Origin: an uncultured Bacteroidales bacterium
Lineage (GTDB): Bacteria > Bacteroidota > Bacteroidia > Bacteroidales > UBA932
Direction: 5' to 3'
DNA length: 22,081 bases
NCBI GenBank assembly: GCA_946616385.1
Contig: CAMOIZ010000006.1
Span: 1 to 22,081, forward strand
The notes beneath the pieces were generated by a model. The model was not told the DNA's origin, searched no databases, and saw only the letters and a list, made by a program, of their open reading frames with translations. Shown here piece after piece: positions 7,132 through 14,535 of the stretch (positions are counted from its first letter, which is position 1; each line of letters opens with the position of its first letter). The position numbers were made by a program, and so were the translations under genes.

Positions 7132-8870
7132 AAAGAACATACATCATAACATTTATTGCGGCGGTTCTTGCCGCCTGCAGCACCACTAGTCAGGACTTCG
7201 GGCCCGCCTCGGCCCAGGTGAGCATTCCCAGAGTGGAGATGATGGCGGCCATGCCGCAGCCCTACAAGATGCTAGACTGGAAGCAGAAAGCCCTCGATTT
7301 CGATGCCTATGCATACGATTTCGAAAGCACCCTTCCCGCAGGACCGGTAATCTGGCTAGACAGCGCCCGCCGCAACATCGACCAGGTGACTTTCGGCCTC
7401 TATACCGCAATGAAGGACGCCCGCCAGGGCCCTGACAACAACAACGGCGAGTTTCACGAAAGCCTGAACATCCTACACACCCTTCTGGGAGCCGGCCTGA
7501 ACGGCATCGACAAGACTTCCCAGAACGGGTTCAACTGGGTGAAGATGAGCCAGAACTATTTCAACAGCGACAACGGCTGGAACATCGTCATGAACAACAC
7601 CTGCCCGGAAGTGGCCCTCCTGGGAGGAGGATATGGCCGGGACTGGTGGTACGACGTGTTCCCGAACGTGCTTTATTATGCCGTAAGCGATGTCTTCCCC
7701 GGAGTTGACGGCGCCGATGAAATCATGCGCACCGTGGCCGACCGCTTCGCGCAGGCGGACGAAGTGCTGGACGGAAACTACGACTTCACCTATTTCGACT
7801 ACTCGCAGATGAAGGGCTGCAACAACTGGATTCCCAAACAGCAGGATGCGGCCGGCGGACATGCCTGGGTGCTTTACAGCGCATACCGCAAGTTCGGCGA
7901 CGAACGCTATCTGCGCAGGGCAAAGACCGCGATGGCCGCCCTCGACTCCCAGACCGAAAGCCGCTTCTACGAGATACTGCTGCCGATGGGCATCTACACC
8001 GCGGCGAGGCTCAACGCCGAGCACGGCTGCAACTACGACACTGAAAAGATGCTGAACTGGGTGTTCGAAGGATGCAAGGCGCCCGACGGCCGCAACGGAT
8101 GGGGCATAACCGCCGGGAAATGGGGCGATTACGAGATCAGCGGACTGCAGGGCAGCCTCATCGACGGAGGCGGATTCGCCTTCCTCATGAATTCCATCGA
8201 CGTCGCCTGGCCCTTCGTGCCCATGGTAAAATACGAACCCCGGTACGCCCGCGCCATCGGCCGATGGATGCTGAACAACGCGAACAACTGCCGGCTCTTC
8301 TTCCCGGATCAACTTCCGGATGAACTGCAGTGCCTGCCCGGCATGCAGGATTACACCAACTCCATCATCGCCTACGAAGGCCTGCGCTACGAAGACAGGC
8401 GTTTCGACCCGGAACTGCACGCGGGCAAGCACCCGATCGCGCTCGGAGACGGCCCGCTGTGGAACGAGAACAATCCCCGCGAAAGCATGTTCAGCGTGTA
8501 CAGCACTTCCGCTGTGGGCTTGCTCGGCGCCATCGTGCAGACCACCGACGTGGAAGGAATACTTCGCCTGGACTGCAACGCCACCGACTTCTATGCCTCG
8601 AAGCCCTATCCTGTTTATTTGATGTACAACCCCTGCGACACCGACAGGAAAGTGCGCTACAACGTTTCCGAAGGACGTAAAGACCTCTTCGACATTGTTT
8701 CCCGCACCTACCTGGCAAAGGGAGTGCGCGGCAGCGCACGCATCTGCATCCCTTCCGACGCTTCGGTGGTCGTGGTGGAACTTCCCGCAGGCTCGAATAT
8801 ACTCCGCGCCGCTGACGGCAACCTTACTGTAAACGATAACATAATTGCATATCATGAAAAGAATAATTAA
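7128..8870 (+). CDS. Lipoprotein A, unrecognised family, candidate (alpha/alpha)6 glycan-active enzyme
   Basis: A 580-residue protein with a lipoprotein signal (lipobox LAAC, Cys17). I do not recognise a named family. It is clearly paralogous to the protein encoded at 14536-16254, matching along its length. Shared blocks: MLDWK (48-52), GIDKTSQ (126-132), DWWY (172-175), DVFPGVDGAD (188-197), IPKQ (235-238), TESRFYE (276-282), GLQGS with DGGG (339-349), KYEPR (368-372), GDGP (440-443), and LDCNATDFYA (481-490). The many invariant Trp, Asp, Glu and Tyr residues and long helical stretches (HAWVLYSAYRKFGDERYLRRA) resemble helical-barrel glycosidases and lyases, followed by a beta-rich C-terminus ending in ELPAG. 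This is inference from pattern only. Its ATG overlaps the MFS stop (ATGA) and its last 17 bases overlap susC. In the PUL it would act at the surface or in the periplasm on the imported glycan. Confidence 0.8.
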   Translation: MKRTYIITFIAAVLAACSTTSQDFGPASAQVSIPRVEMMAAMPQPYKMLDWKQKALDFDAYAYDFESTLPAGPVIWLDSARRNIDQVTFGLYTAMKDARQGPDNNNGEFHESLNILHTLLGAGLNGIDKTSQNGFNWVKMSQNYFNSDNGWNIVMNNTCPEVALLGGGYGRDWWYDVFPNVLYYAVSDVFPGVDGADEIMRTVADRFAQADEVLDGNYDFTYFDYSQMKGCNNWIPKQQDAAGGHAWVLYSAYRKFGDERYLRRAKTAMAALDSQTESRFYEILLPMGIYTAARLNAEHGCNYDTEKMLNWVFEGCKAPDGRNGWGITAGKWGDYEISGLQGSLIDGGGFAFLMNSIDVAWPFVPMVKYEPRYARAIGRWMLNNANNCRLFFPDQLPDELQCLPGMQDYTNSIIAYEGLRYEDRRFDPELHAGKHPIALGDGPLWNENNPRESMFSVYSTSAVGLLGAIVQTTDVEGILRLDCNATDFYASKPYPVYLMYNPCDTDRKVRYNVSEGRKDLFDIVSRTYLAKGVRGSARICIPSDASVVVVELPAGSNILRAADGNLTVNDNIIAYHEKNN

Positions 8871-11800
8871 CCTTGTCGCCGTGCTGCTGATGCCGCTCGC
8901 CATGCAGGCTCAGAACCTCGTTAGCGGTACGGTCACCGACGCCGCCAACGGCGAACCGCTGATCGGTGTGGGCGTAGTAGTGAAAGGCACGACTACCGGC
9001 ACCACCACCGATCTGGACGGGCGTTACAGCCTGAGCGTCCCGGACGGAGCCACTCTCGACTTCGAATATATCGGCTACGCAAAGGCGAGCGCCCCCGTAG
9101 GAGGCCGCAGCCTTGTCAACATCTCCCTTCAGGTGGATGCACAGTTCCTGGAAGAGGTCGTAGTAGTGGGTTATTCCGTAATGAAACGCCGCGACGTGCT
9201 CGGAGCAGTGAGCAAAGTGGACGGGAAAGACCTCTCGAAGATTCCGGTTTCTTCCGTGCAGCAGTCCATGCAGGGACGCATCGCCGGCGTTAACGTAACA
9301 TCCGAAACAGGAGCGCCGGGAGCCGGCATTTCAGTCCGCGTACGCGGTACCGGTTCAATATCCTCCAGCAACGAACCCCTCTACATCGTGGACGGCATTC
9401 CCGTTGAAGGGGCGCTCAACACCATCGCCGCGGGCGACATCGAAGAAATAAGCGTGCTGAAAGACGCCTCTTCCGCCGCCATCTACGGTTCCCGCGCCAC
9501 CAACGGCGTGGTGCTCATCACCACCAGGAGCGGAAAGGACGGCGATGCGAAAGTGCAGTACAACATGCAGGCGGGCGTGCAGTTCCACGGACGTCTTCCG
9601 AAAATGACGAATACCGCCCAGTATATAAAGCTCTACAACGAGGCCGCGACGGCGGACAACGCCGCTTCGCCGATCAAGAGGGATCTCATAGAAGGCGAAT
9701 ACCTCAAGGATTTCGCCGATGTGAACCACCTCGAGGAGATATTCCGGGTGGCCCCCATTCACCAGCACGAACTCTCGGTGAGCGGCGGCAGCAAGAAAAC
9801 CCAGTATCTGGTATCCGCTTCCTGGTTCGACCAGGAGGGTATCATCCGCCATTCCGACTACGACCGCGCAAACATCCGCAGCAGCATAACTTCCCAGGCG
9901 AAGGACTGGCTCAAGGTCAGCATGAACGTGAGCGGTTCCCTTTCCAACAACCGCCTGCTCGCAAGCTCCGGCGACGGATATAACAACGACATGGGCGGCT
10001 CGGTAGTGCGTTACGCCCTGTTCCGCAACCCCGCCATTCCGGTCCGCGACGCCGACGGCAACTATGTGGATTCCCCCGGTGAATACTACGGCAACGCCGT
10101 CTATAATTCCTTCTTCGGCAATGGCTACAGCCCTGAAGGACTTGCGGAGTACACCGACCGCACCAACCGGACCAAGACCTTCCTTGCCACCGGCAACGCC
10201 ATCGTGAACTTCACGAAGGACATTTTCTGGAAGACCACGATGGGACTCGACTACCGCACCAACAATTTCCGTCTCTTCAACCGCACCTGGGGCACCGACA
10301 ACCGCATCAATGCGGTGAACGGGCTCACGTACCGCACGAACGAGAACATCAACTGGACGGTAAACTCCACCTTCAACCAAAACCTGGAATTCGGTGAGCA
10401 CCACGTCAACTATCTGCTCGGAGCCGAAGCTATCAAGAACCACGAGTACGTGATTGCCGCGAGCAACGAAGCTTTCTCGTCCAACGACCCTTCCCTGCTC
10501 TACATCAGCCTGGGAGAAGGGGCGCTCAACGCCAGCAACGGTGAAAGCGGATCCGCCCTGCTTTCCTTCTTCGCCAGCGCAAACTACAATTACGGCGGAC
10601 GCTACTACGCTTCCGCCATCCTGCGCCGCGACGGATCTTCCCGTTTCATGAAGGGCAACCGCTGGGGAACCTTCTATTCCGCATCCGCAGGTTGGAACAT
10701 GGAGCAGGAGGAATTCCTCAAGGACGTGGACTGGCTGAGCAAGCTCAAGCTGCGCGCCGGATACGGAGCCATCGGCAACCAGAACATCGCCCTTTACGCT
10801 TATTCCGACCGCTATGGCGGCAAGTACTACTACTCCATCGGGGGCACGGCGGTTGACGGATATGCGCAGACCAGCCTCGGAAACGACAACCTGAAATGGG
10901 AAACATCCCGCCAGTTCAACGCGGGCGTGGATGTGGAAGTGCTGAAAGGCAGCCTGGGCGGATCGATCGACTACTACTACAAGGTGACCGACGACATGCT
11001 CGTCCAGGAATCCCTCCCCACTTCCGTGGGATACAGTTCCACCCCCTGGATCAACAACGGCAGCGTGCTCAACACCGGCATCGACCTGGAAATATTCTGG
11101 CGCAGGCAGTACAAGGACTGGGGCTTCGACCTCACCTTCAACGGAGGATACCTGCACAACGAGGTCCTCAGCCTGGTATCCCCCATGCAGGGAGGCCTTG
11201 TGAACGACGGAGTATATGCGACCCGCACCGAGGTCGGGCATCCCATCGGATCCTTCTACATGTATAAGATGACGGGCATCTTCCAGGACAACAGCGAAAT
11301 ACTGCTGAGCCCCTACCAGGGCAGCGGAGTCAAGCCCGGCGACGTGAAATACGCCGACATCAGCGGCCCCGACGGAGATGAAGACGGAATCATAGACAGC
11401 TACGACCGCACCTTCGTGGGCAGCGCAATTCCGAAGTTCACCGCCGGTCTCAACTTTTCCGCCAACTGGAAAAACCTCGACCTGTCGCTCTTCTTCCAAG
11501 GAGCGTTCGGGCAGAATGCCTACGTGCAGTACCTCAACGACTCGGAAGGTTTCTACCGCGGCTTCCCCACCACTCTCCGCTACTATAACGAGCACTGGAC
11601 GGAAACCAACCATTCCAACACCCAACCGAGGGCGATCTGGAACGGATCCAACAACCGCAAGATTTCCACGAGATTCCTCGAGGACGCCTCCTACCTGCGT
11701 TTGAAGAACCTGCAGCTCGGCTACACCCTCCCCAAACCGGAGCGCCTGAAACTGGCCGGCCTGCGCGTTTACATCGCGGCGACCAACCTTCTTACTCTCA

Positions 11801-11937
11801 CAGGCTACACGGGCCTCGATCCTGAAATGACCGTGAACGCCAACTCGACTGAAGAAGGAGACCGCGCCAACGGCATCGACTGGGGAAATTACCCTGTCGC
11901 CAAGAGCGTTACATTCGGCATGAACCTTACATTCTGA
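8854..11937 (+). CDS. susC-like: SusC-family TonB-dependent outer-membrane glycan transporter
   Basis: 1027 residues from the ATG at 8854; an in-frame TTG three codons earlier is less likely. In order: signal peptide MKRIINLVAVLLMPLAMQAQ; a carboxypeptidase-regulatory-like domain (NLVSGTVTDAANGEPLIGV to about residue 97); a TonB-box-like EEVVVVGY (100-107); the plug with VRVRGTGSISSSNEPLYIVDGIPV and SAAIYGSRATNGVVLITT; then a 22-strand barrel ending in a terminal phenylalanine (VTFGMNLTF). These are the hallmarks of SusC proteins, which form the import channel capped by SusD. The start lies inside the end of lipoprotein A (17-base overlap), and the stop overlaps the SusD start (TGATG). Substrate specificity cannot be read from it. 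Confidence 0.97.
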   Translation: MKRIINLVAVLLMPLAMQAQNLVSGTVTDAANGEPLIGVGVVVKGTTTGTTTDLDGRYSLSVPDGATLDFEYIGYAKASAPVGGRSLVNISLQVDAQFLEEVVVVGYSVMKRRDVLGAVSKVDGKDLSKIPVSSVQQSMQGRIAGVNVTSETGAPGAGISVRVRGTGSISSSNEPLYIVDGIPVEGALNTIAAGDIEEISVLKDASSAAIYGSRATNGVVLITTRSGKDGDAKVQYNMQAGVQFHGRLPKMTNTAQYIKLYNEAATADNAASPIKRDLIEGEYLKDFADVNHLEEIFRVAPIHQHELSVSGGSKKTQYLVSASWFDQEGIIRHSDYDRANIRSSITSQAKDWLKVSMNVSGSLSNNRLLASSGDGYNNDMGGSVVRYALFRNPAIPVRDADGNYVDSPGEYYGNAVYNSFFGNGYSPEGLAEYTDRTNRTKTFLATGNAIVNFTKDIFWKTTMGLDYRTNNFRLFNRTWGTDNRINAVNGLTYRTNENINWTVNSTFNQNLEFGEHHVNYLLGAEAIKNHEYVIAASNEAFSSNDPSLLYISLGEGALNASNGESGSALLSFFASANYNYGGRYYASAILRRDGSSRFMKGNRWGTFYSASAGWNMEQEEFLKDVDWLSKLKLRAGYGAIGNQNIALYAYSDRYGGKYYYSIGGTAVDGYAQTSLGNDNLKWETSRQFNAGVDVEVLKGSLGGSIDYYYKVTDDMLVQESLPTSVGYSSTPWINNGSVLNTGIDLEIFWRRQYKDWGFDLTFNGGYLHNEVLSLVSPMQGGLVNDGVYATRTEVGHPIGSFYMYKMTGIFQDNSEILLSPYQGSGVKPGDVKYADISGPDGDEDGIIDSYDRTFVGSAIPKFTAGLNFSANWKNLDLSLFFQGAFGQNAYVQYLNDSEGFYRGFPTTLRYYNEHWTETNHSNTQPRAIWNGSNNRKISTRFLEDASYLRLKNLQLGYTLPKPERLKLAGLRVYIAATNLLTLTGYTGLDPEMTVNANSTEEGDRANGIDWGNYPVAKSVTFGMNLTF

Positions 11938-13367
11938 TGAAAATGAAGACGACCAGATTATACACCATGGCAGCGGCGGCGCTCCTCGCCGTCTCCTGCG
12001 AAGGCTTCCTGAACGAAGAGCTTAAAGGCAGCTATTCCTCGGACACCTACTACACTTCCGCCAGCAAGGCCGAAATGGCGGTGAACGCCATCTACAACTC
12101 CCTGTACGGCAACAATCTGTGGATTTTCGGCGACGTGGCCTCCGACGATTCGGTCAAGGGCGGCGACGACGGCGACCAGCCGCAGATAAGCGAAATCGAC
12201 CTTTTCACCACCACCAATGACAACGGTTCAGTCGCCACTTTCTGGCAGGACTGCTACGAAACCGTCAACCGCGCCAACAACGTGATCGCGCAGGTGCCGG
12301 CAATGGGCCTGGACGCATCCGTGGAAAGCGCCCTCGTGGGTGAAGCCAAATTTCTGAGGGCTTATTCCTACTTCAATCTCGTGAACGTGTTCGGGAAAAT
12401 TCCCCTCAAGACCAAGCCCCAGACCACCTCTGCCGCGATCCATGTCGGCCTGAGCGAAATCAGCGCCGTTTACGCGCAGATCGATGCCGACCTCACCGAC
12501 GCCGCAGCAGGGCTTACCAACACAAGGAACGGACGCGCGAACAAGGCGGCGGCATATGCCCTGCTTGCGAAGAGCAAGGTCTTCCAGCAGAAATACGACG
12601 AGGCCCTGCAGGCCATCTCCGATTTCGAAACCCTCAACAGTACCCTTTCACCCAAATACTCTCTTGAGCCCGTTTATTCCGACCTGTTCAAAAGCGGCGG
12701 AGAAAACAGCGTGGAAAGCATCTTCGCCATCCGCTACGTAAGGAACACTACCGTTACCAGGGGAAACAACCTCAACGTGTGGTTCGCTCCGTACAGCGAA
12801 GAGGGAGGATACCACTTCAACCAGCCGAACCAGTCGTATGTGGACTGCTTCGACGAAAAGACCACCGACAGCAAGGATGACCCCCGTCTGGACGCTTCCA
12901 TCGGGCGCGACGGCCAGCCCTGGTTCAACGGCACCACCTTCGACAAGGCCTGGGGCAATGTCACCGGCTATCTCGTAAAGAAATATGATGAGGACAAGAC
13001 GGAAGGGGTGGCCAAAAGCCAGACCACCGTTCCCCAGCACAGGATCCGCTACGCCGAAGTGCTGCTTCTCAAGGCGGAAGCCCTCAATGAGAGCGGAGCC
13101 ACTGGTGCAGAGGGGCCCCTCGACCAGGTTCGCGGGCGTGCAGGCCTGGCACCCACCTCTGCAAGCACCCAGGCGGAGCTTCGTGACGCCATCCGCAAGG
13201 AACGCCGGCGCGAACTCGGCTTCGAATTCCACCGTTTCTTCGACGTGATGCGCTACGGGCAGGAATATGCCGTCGCGGCGCTCGGTGCCGACGCCTGGCC
13301 TTCGGGACGCTACTACTATCCCATTCCCCAGGCGGAAACGGATGCCAACAATGCACTCAAGAAATAA
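11937..13367 (+). CDS. susD-like: SusD-family outer-membrane glycan-binding lipoprotein
   Basis: 476 residues with a lipoprotein signal ending AVSC (Cys21) and the typical start CEGFLNEELKGSYSSDTYYTS. Helical TPR-like segments occur throughout (KFLRAYSYFNLVNVFGKIPL, NKAAAYALLAKSKVFQQKYDEAL). The conserved SusD C-terminal blocks RIRYAEVLLLKAEALNESG and IRKERRRELGFEFHRFFDVMRYG are present, and the protein ends YYPIPQAETDANNALKK. SusD proteins sit on the outer face of the outer membrane and form a lid over SusC. The ATG overlaps the SusC TGA by one base; a second ATG two codons later is an equally good start. It is followed by an AT-rich 53-base gap. Confidence 0.97.
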   Translation: MKMKTTRLYTMAAAALLAVSCEGFLNEELKGSYSSDTYYTSASKAEMAVNAIYNSLYGNNLWIFGDVASDDSVKGGDDGDQPQISEIDLFTTTNDNGSVATFWQDCYETVNRANNVIAQVPAMGLDASVESALVGEAKFLRAYSYFNLVNVFGKIPLKTKPQTTSAAIHVGLSEISAVYAQIDADLTDAAAGLTNTRNGRANKAAAYALLAKSKVFQQKYDEALQAISDFETLNSTLSPKYSLEPVYSDLFKSGGENSVESIFAIRYVRNTTVTRGNNLNVWFAPYSEEGGYHFNQPNQSYVDCFDEKTTDSKDDPRLDASIGRDGQPWFNGTTFDKAWGNVTGYLVKKYDEDKTEGVAKSQTTVPQHRIRYAEVLLLKAEALNESGATGAEGPLDQVRGRAGLAPTSASTQAELRDAIRKERRRELGFEFHRFFDVMRYGQEYAVAALGADAWPSGRYYYPIPQAETDANNALKK

Positions 13368-13391
13368 AATACCAAAACATAAACCTATCAT

Positions 13392-13416
13392 TTTTTATCA
13401 ACATTTTTAATCAACA
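13392..13416 (+). repeat. Tandem AT-rich direct repeat upstream of the LamG lipoprotein gene
   Basis: TTTTTATCAACA (13392-13403) is followed at once by TTTTTAATCAACA (13404-13416), two near-identical copies just before the ATG at 13421. The surrounding gap (13368-13420) is much more AT-rich than the GC-rich genes. No TAnnTTTG box is seen, so this is more likely an unstructured leader that favours translation than a promoter. The role is inferred. Confidence 0.5.
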
Positions 13417-13420
13417 AAAC

Positions 13421-14470
13421 ATGAAAAAGTTTTTTATCATCGCCCTTGCAGCCATCAGCCTCTGCGCAGTCAGCTGCAATAAGGACGGCAATGATGAGGA
13501 AAAAGTGGACCTTACCGAACTCAACAACCTCATCGAAAGGTGCGAAACTCTCGTAAGCAGCGCAAAACCCGCCGTTTACAGCCAGGCTTCCATCCAGGCA
13601 TTCTCCAAGACCATCAGCGAGGTCAAGACCGCTGCTGAAAGCGCAAAGAAGCAGACAACTGTTTCCAGCCTCATCGCACGTCTGAAAGAGGCCAAGGCCA
13701 CTTTCGAAGATTCAGCCACCGACGGAGTCAAGAATTCCGACACCATCTTCAAGCTCAGCTTTGACGAAGGCGCCGGCACCTCCCTCAAAACCGAAGGCAA
13801 GTATGAGTGGACTGCCAAGCTCGAAAAAGGTGCAGAGGAGCTCTTCCCTAACACCAAACTCCCTGAATTCGTGAACGGAAAGATCGGCAAGGCCCTTCAC
13901 TTCGATGAAGCCTCCCACCTCTCCATCGCCGACTATGTTCCCGCGGCCGTTACCGGCATCGGATCATTCTCCATCGCATGCTGGGTAAAGCCCGACGAAC
14001 TCCGCGCTTCCAACTACATCGTGTCGCTCAACAGCTGGCACGTATGGAAGTTCCAGACCCAGGACGGCGGCAAGCCCTTCTTCACCCTGGCAACCGACAA
14101 AGGTATCGCCGATATGGACAATGAGACCGACGGTTCCGTCAAGGTCGGAGAGTGGAGCCACCTCGCAGTATCATGGAGCAACACTACCGGCGACATCAAC
14201 ATGTACGTGAACGGTGTCCTTACCAAGACCTGGAAAGGTGACCAGCACGACGGCAAACACGGCACAGGCAGCAAGATCGCAGCCATCGAAGACGAAGGTG
14301 TCGAACTCGCCATCGGATCCGATGTCACCATCAACATGAGGCGCGGTGCCGACAATGCCGAAATCACGTCCTGGGATGCCTACTTCAAGGGCGCCATCGA
14401 CGAACTCGGCGTTTACAGCGTGGCCCTCACCCAGGGACAGGTTACCAAACTCTACAACGACGGTCTTTAA
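13421..14470 (+). CDS. Surface lipoprotein with helical stalk and LamG/concanavalin A-like domain, likely glycan-binding protein
   Basis: 349 residues with a lipoprotein signal (CAVSC, Cys19). The mature start CNKDGNDEEKVD is rich in acidic residues, which resembles the surface-export signal of Bacteroidetes lipoproteins. Residues about 25-105 are predicted helical (LNNLIERCETLVSSAK, IQAFSKTISEVKTAAESAK, SLIARLKEAKATFEDS), like a FIVAR-type stalk. Residues about 108-349 form a LamG/jelly-roll domain: FKLSFDEGAGTSLKTEGKYEW, GKIGKALHFDEASHLSIADY, SFSIACWVKPDE, WSHLAVSWSNTTGDINMYVNGVL and the closing AIDELGVYSVALTQGQVTKLYN. The gene is in the SusE/surface-glycan-binding position straight after susD. 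No catalytic signature is seen, so binding and presentation of glycan to SusD is the likely job. It is the only operon gene preceded and followed by real gaps, a tandem repeat upstream and a hairpin downstream. Confidence 0.85.
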   Translation: MKKFFIIALAAISLCAVSCNKDGNDEEKVDLTELNNLIERCETLVSSAKPAVYSQASIQAFSKTISEVKTAAESAKKQTTVSSLIARLKEAKATFEDSATDGVKNSDTIFKLSFDEGAGTSLKTEGKYEWTAKLEKGAEELFPNTKLPEFVNGKIGKALHFDEASHLSIADYVPAAVTGIGSFSIACWVKPDELRASNYIVSLNSWHVWKFQTQDGGKPFFTLATDKGIADMDNETDGSVKVGEWSHLAVSWSNTTGDINMYVNGVLTKTWKGDQHDGKHGTGSKIAAIEDEGVELAIGSDVTINMRRGADNAEITSWDAYFKGAIDELGVYSVALTQGQVTKLYNDGL

Positions 14471-14488
14471 CGGATACGCCATTTCCTG

Positions 14489-14516
14489 ACAGGCGGCGGC
14501 TGACCCTGCCGCCTGT
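14489..14516 (+). terminator. Intra-operon GC-rich hairpin after the LamG lipoprotein gene (attenuator or mRNA stability element)
   Basis: Perfect inverted repeat: ACAGGCGGC (14489-14497) pairs with GCCGCCTGT (14508-14516) around a 10-base centre that can add two more pairs. It lies in the 65-base gap between the LamG and lipoprotein B genes. No run of T follows (TTCCCATC), so it is not a classic intrinsic terminator. It may weaken read-through or protect the upstream susCD-LamG message. The label terminator is tentative. Confidence 0.4.
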
Positions 14517-14535
14517 TCCCATCAAAAACGGAAGC

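Noticed and set aside
7473..8903. Minus-strand open frame (476 codons) antisense to lipoprotein A
   Set aside because: The plus strand has a lipoprotein with a conserved paralogue, and the antisense product shows no recognisable features.
9355..11625. Long minus-strand open frame (756 codons) inside susC
   Set aside because: It lies fully antisense to a clear SusC gene, has low-complexity Val/Gly/Ala-rich composition without domains, and is typical of shadow frames in GC-rich DNA.
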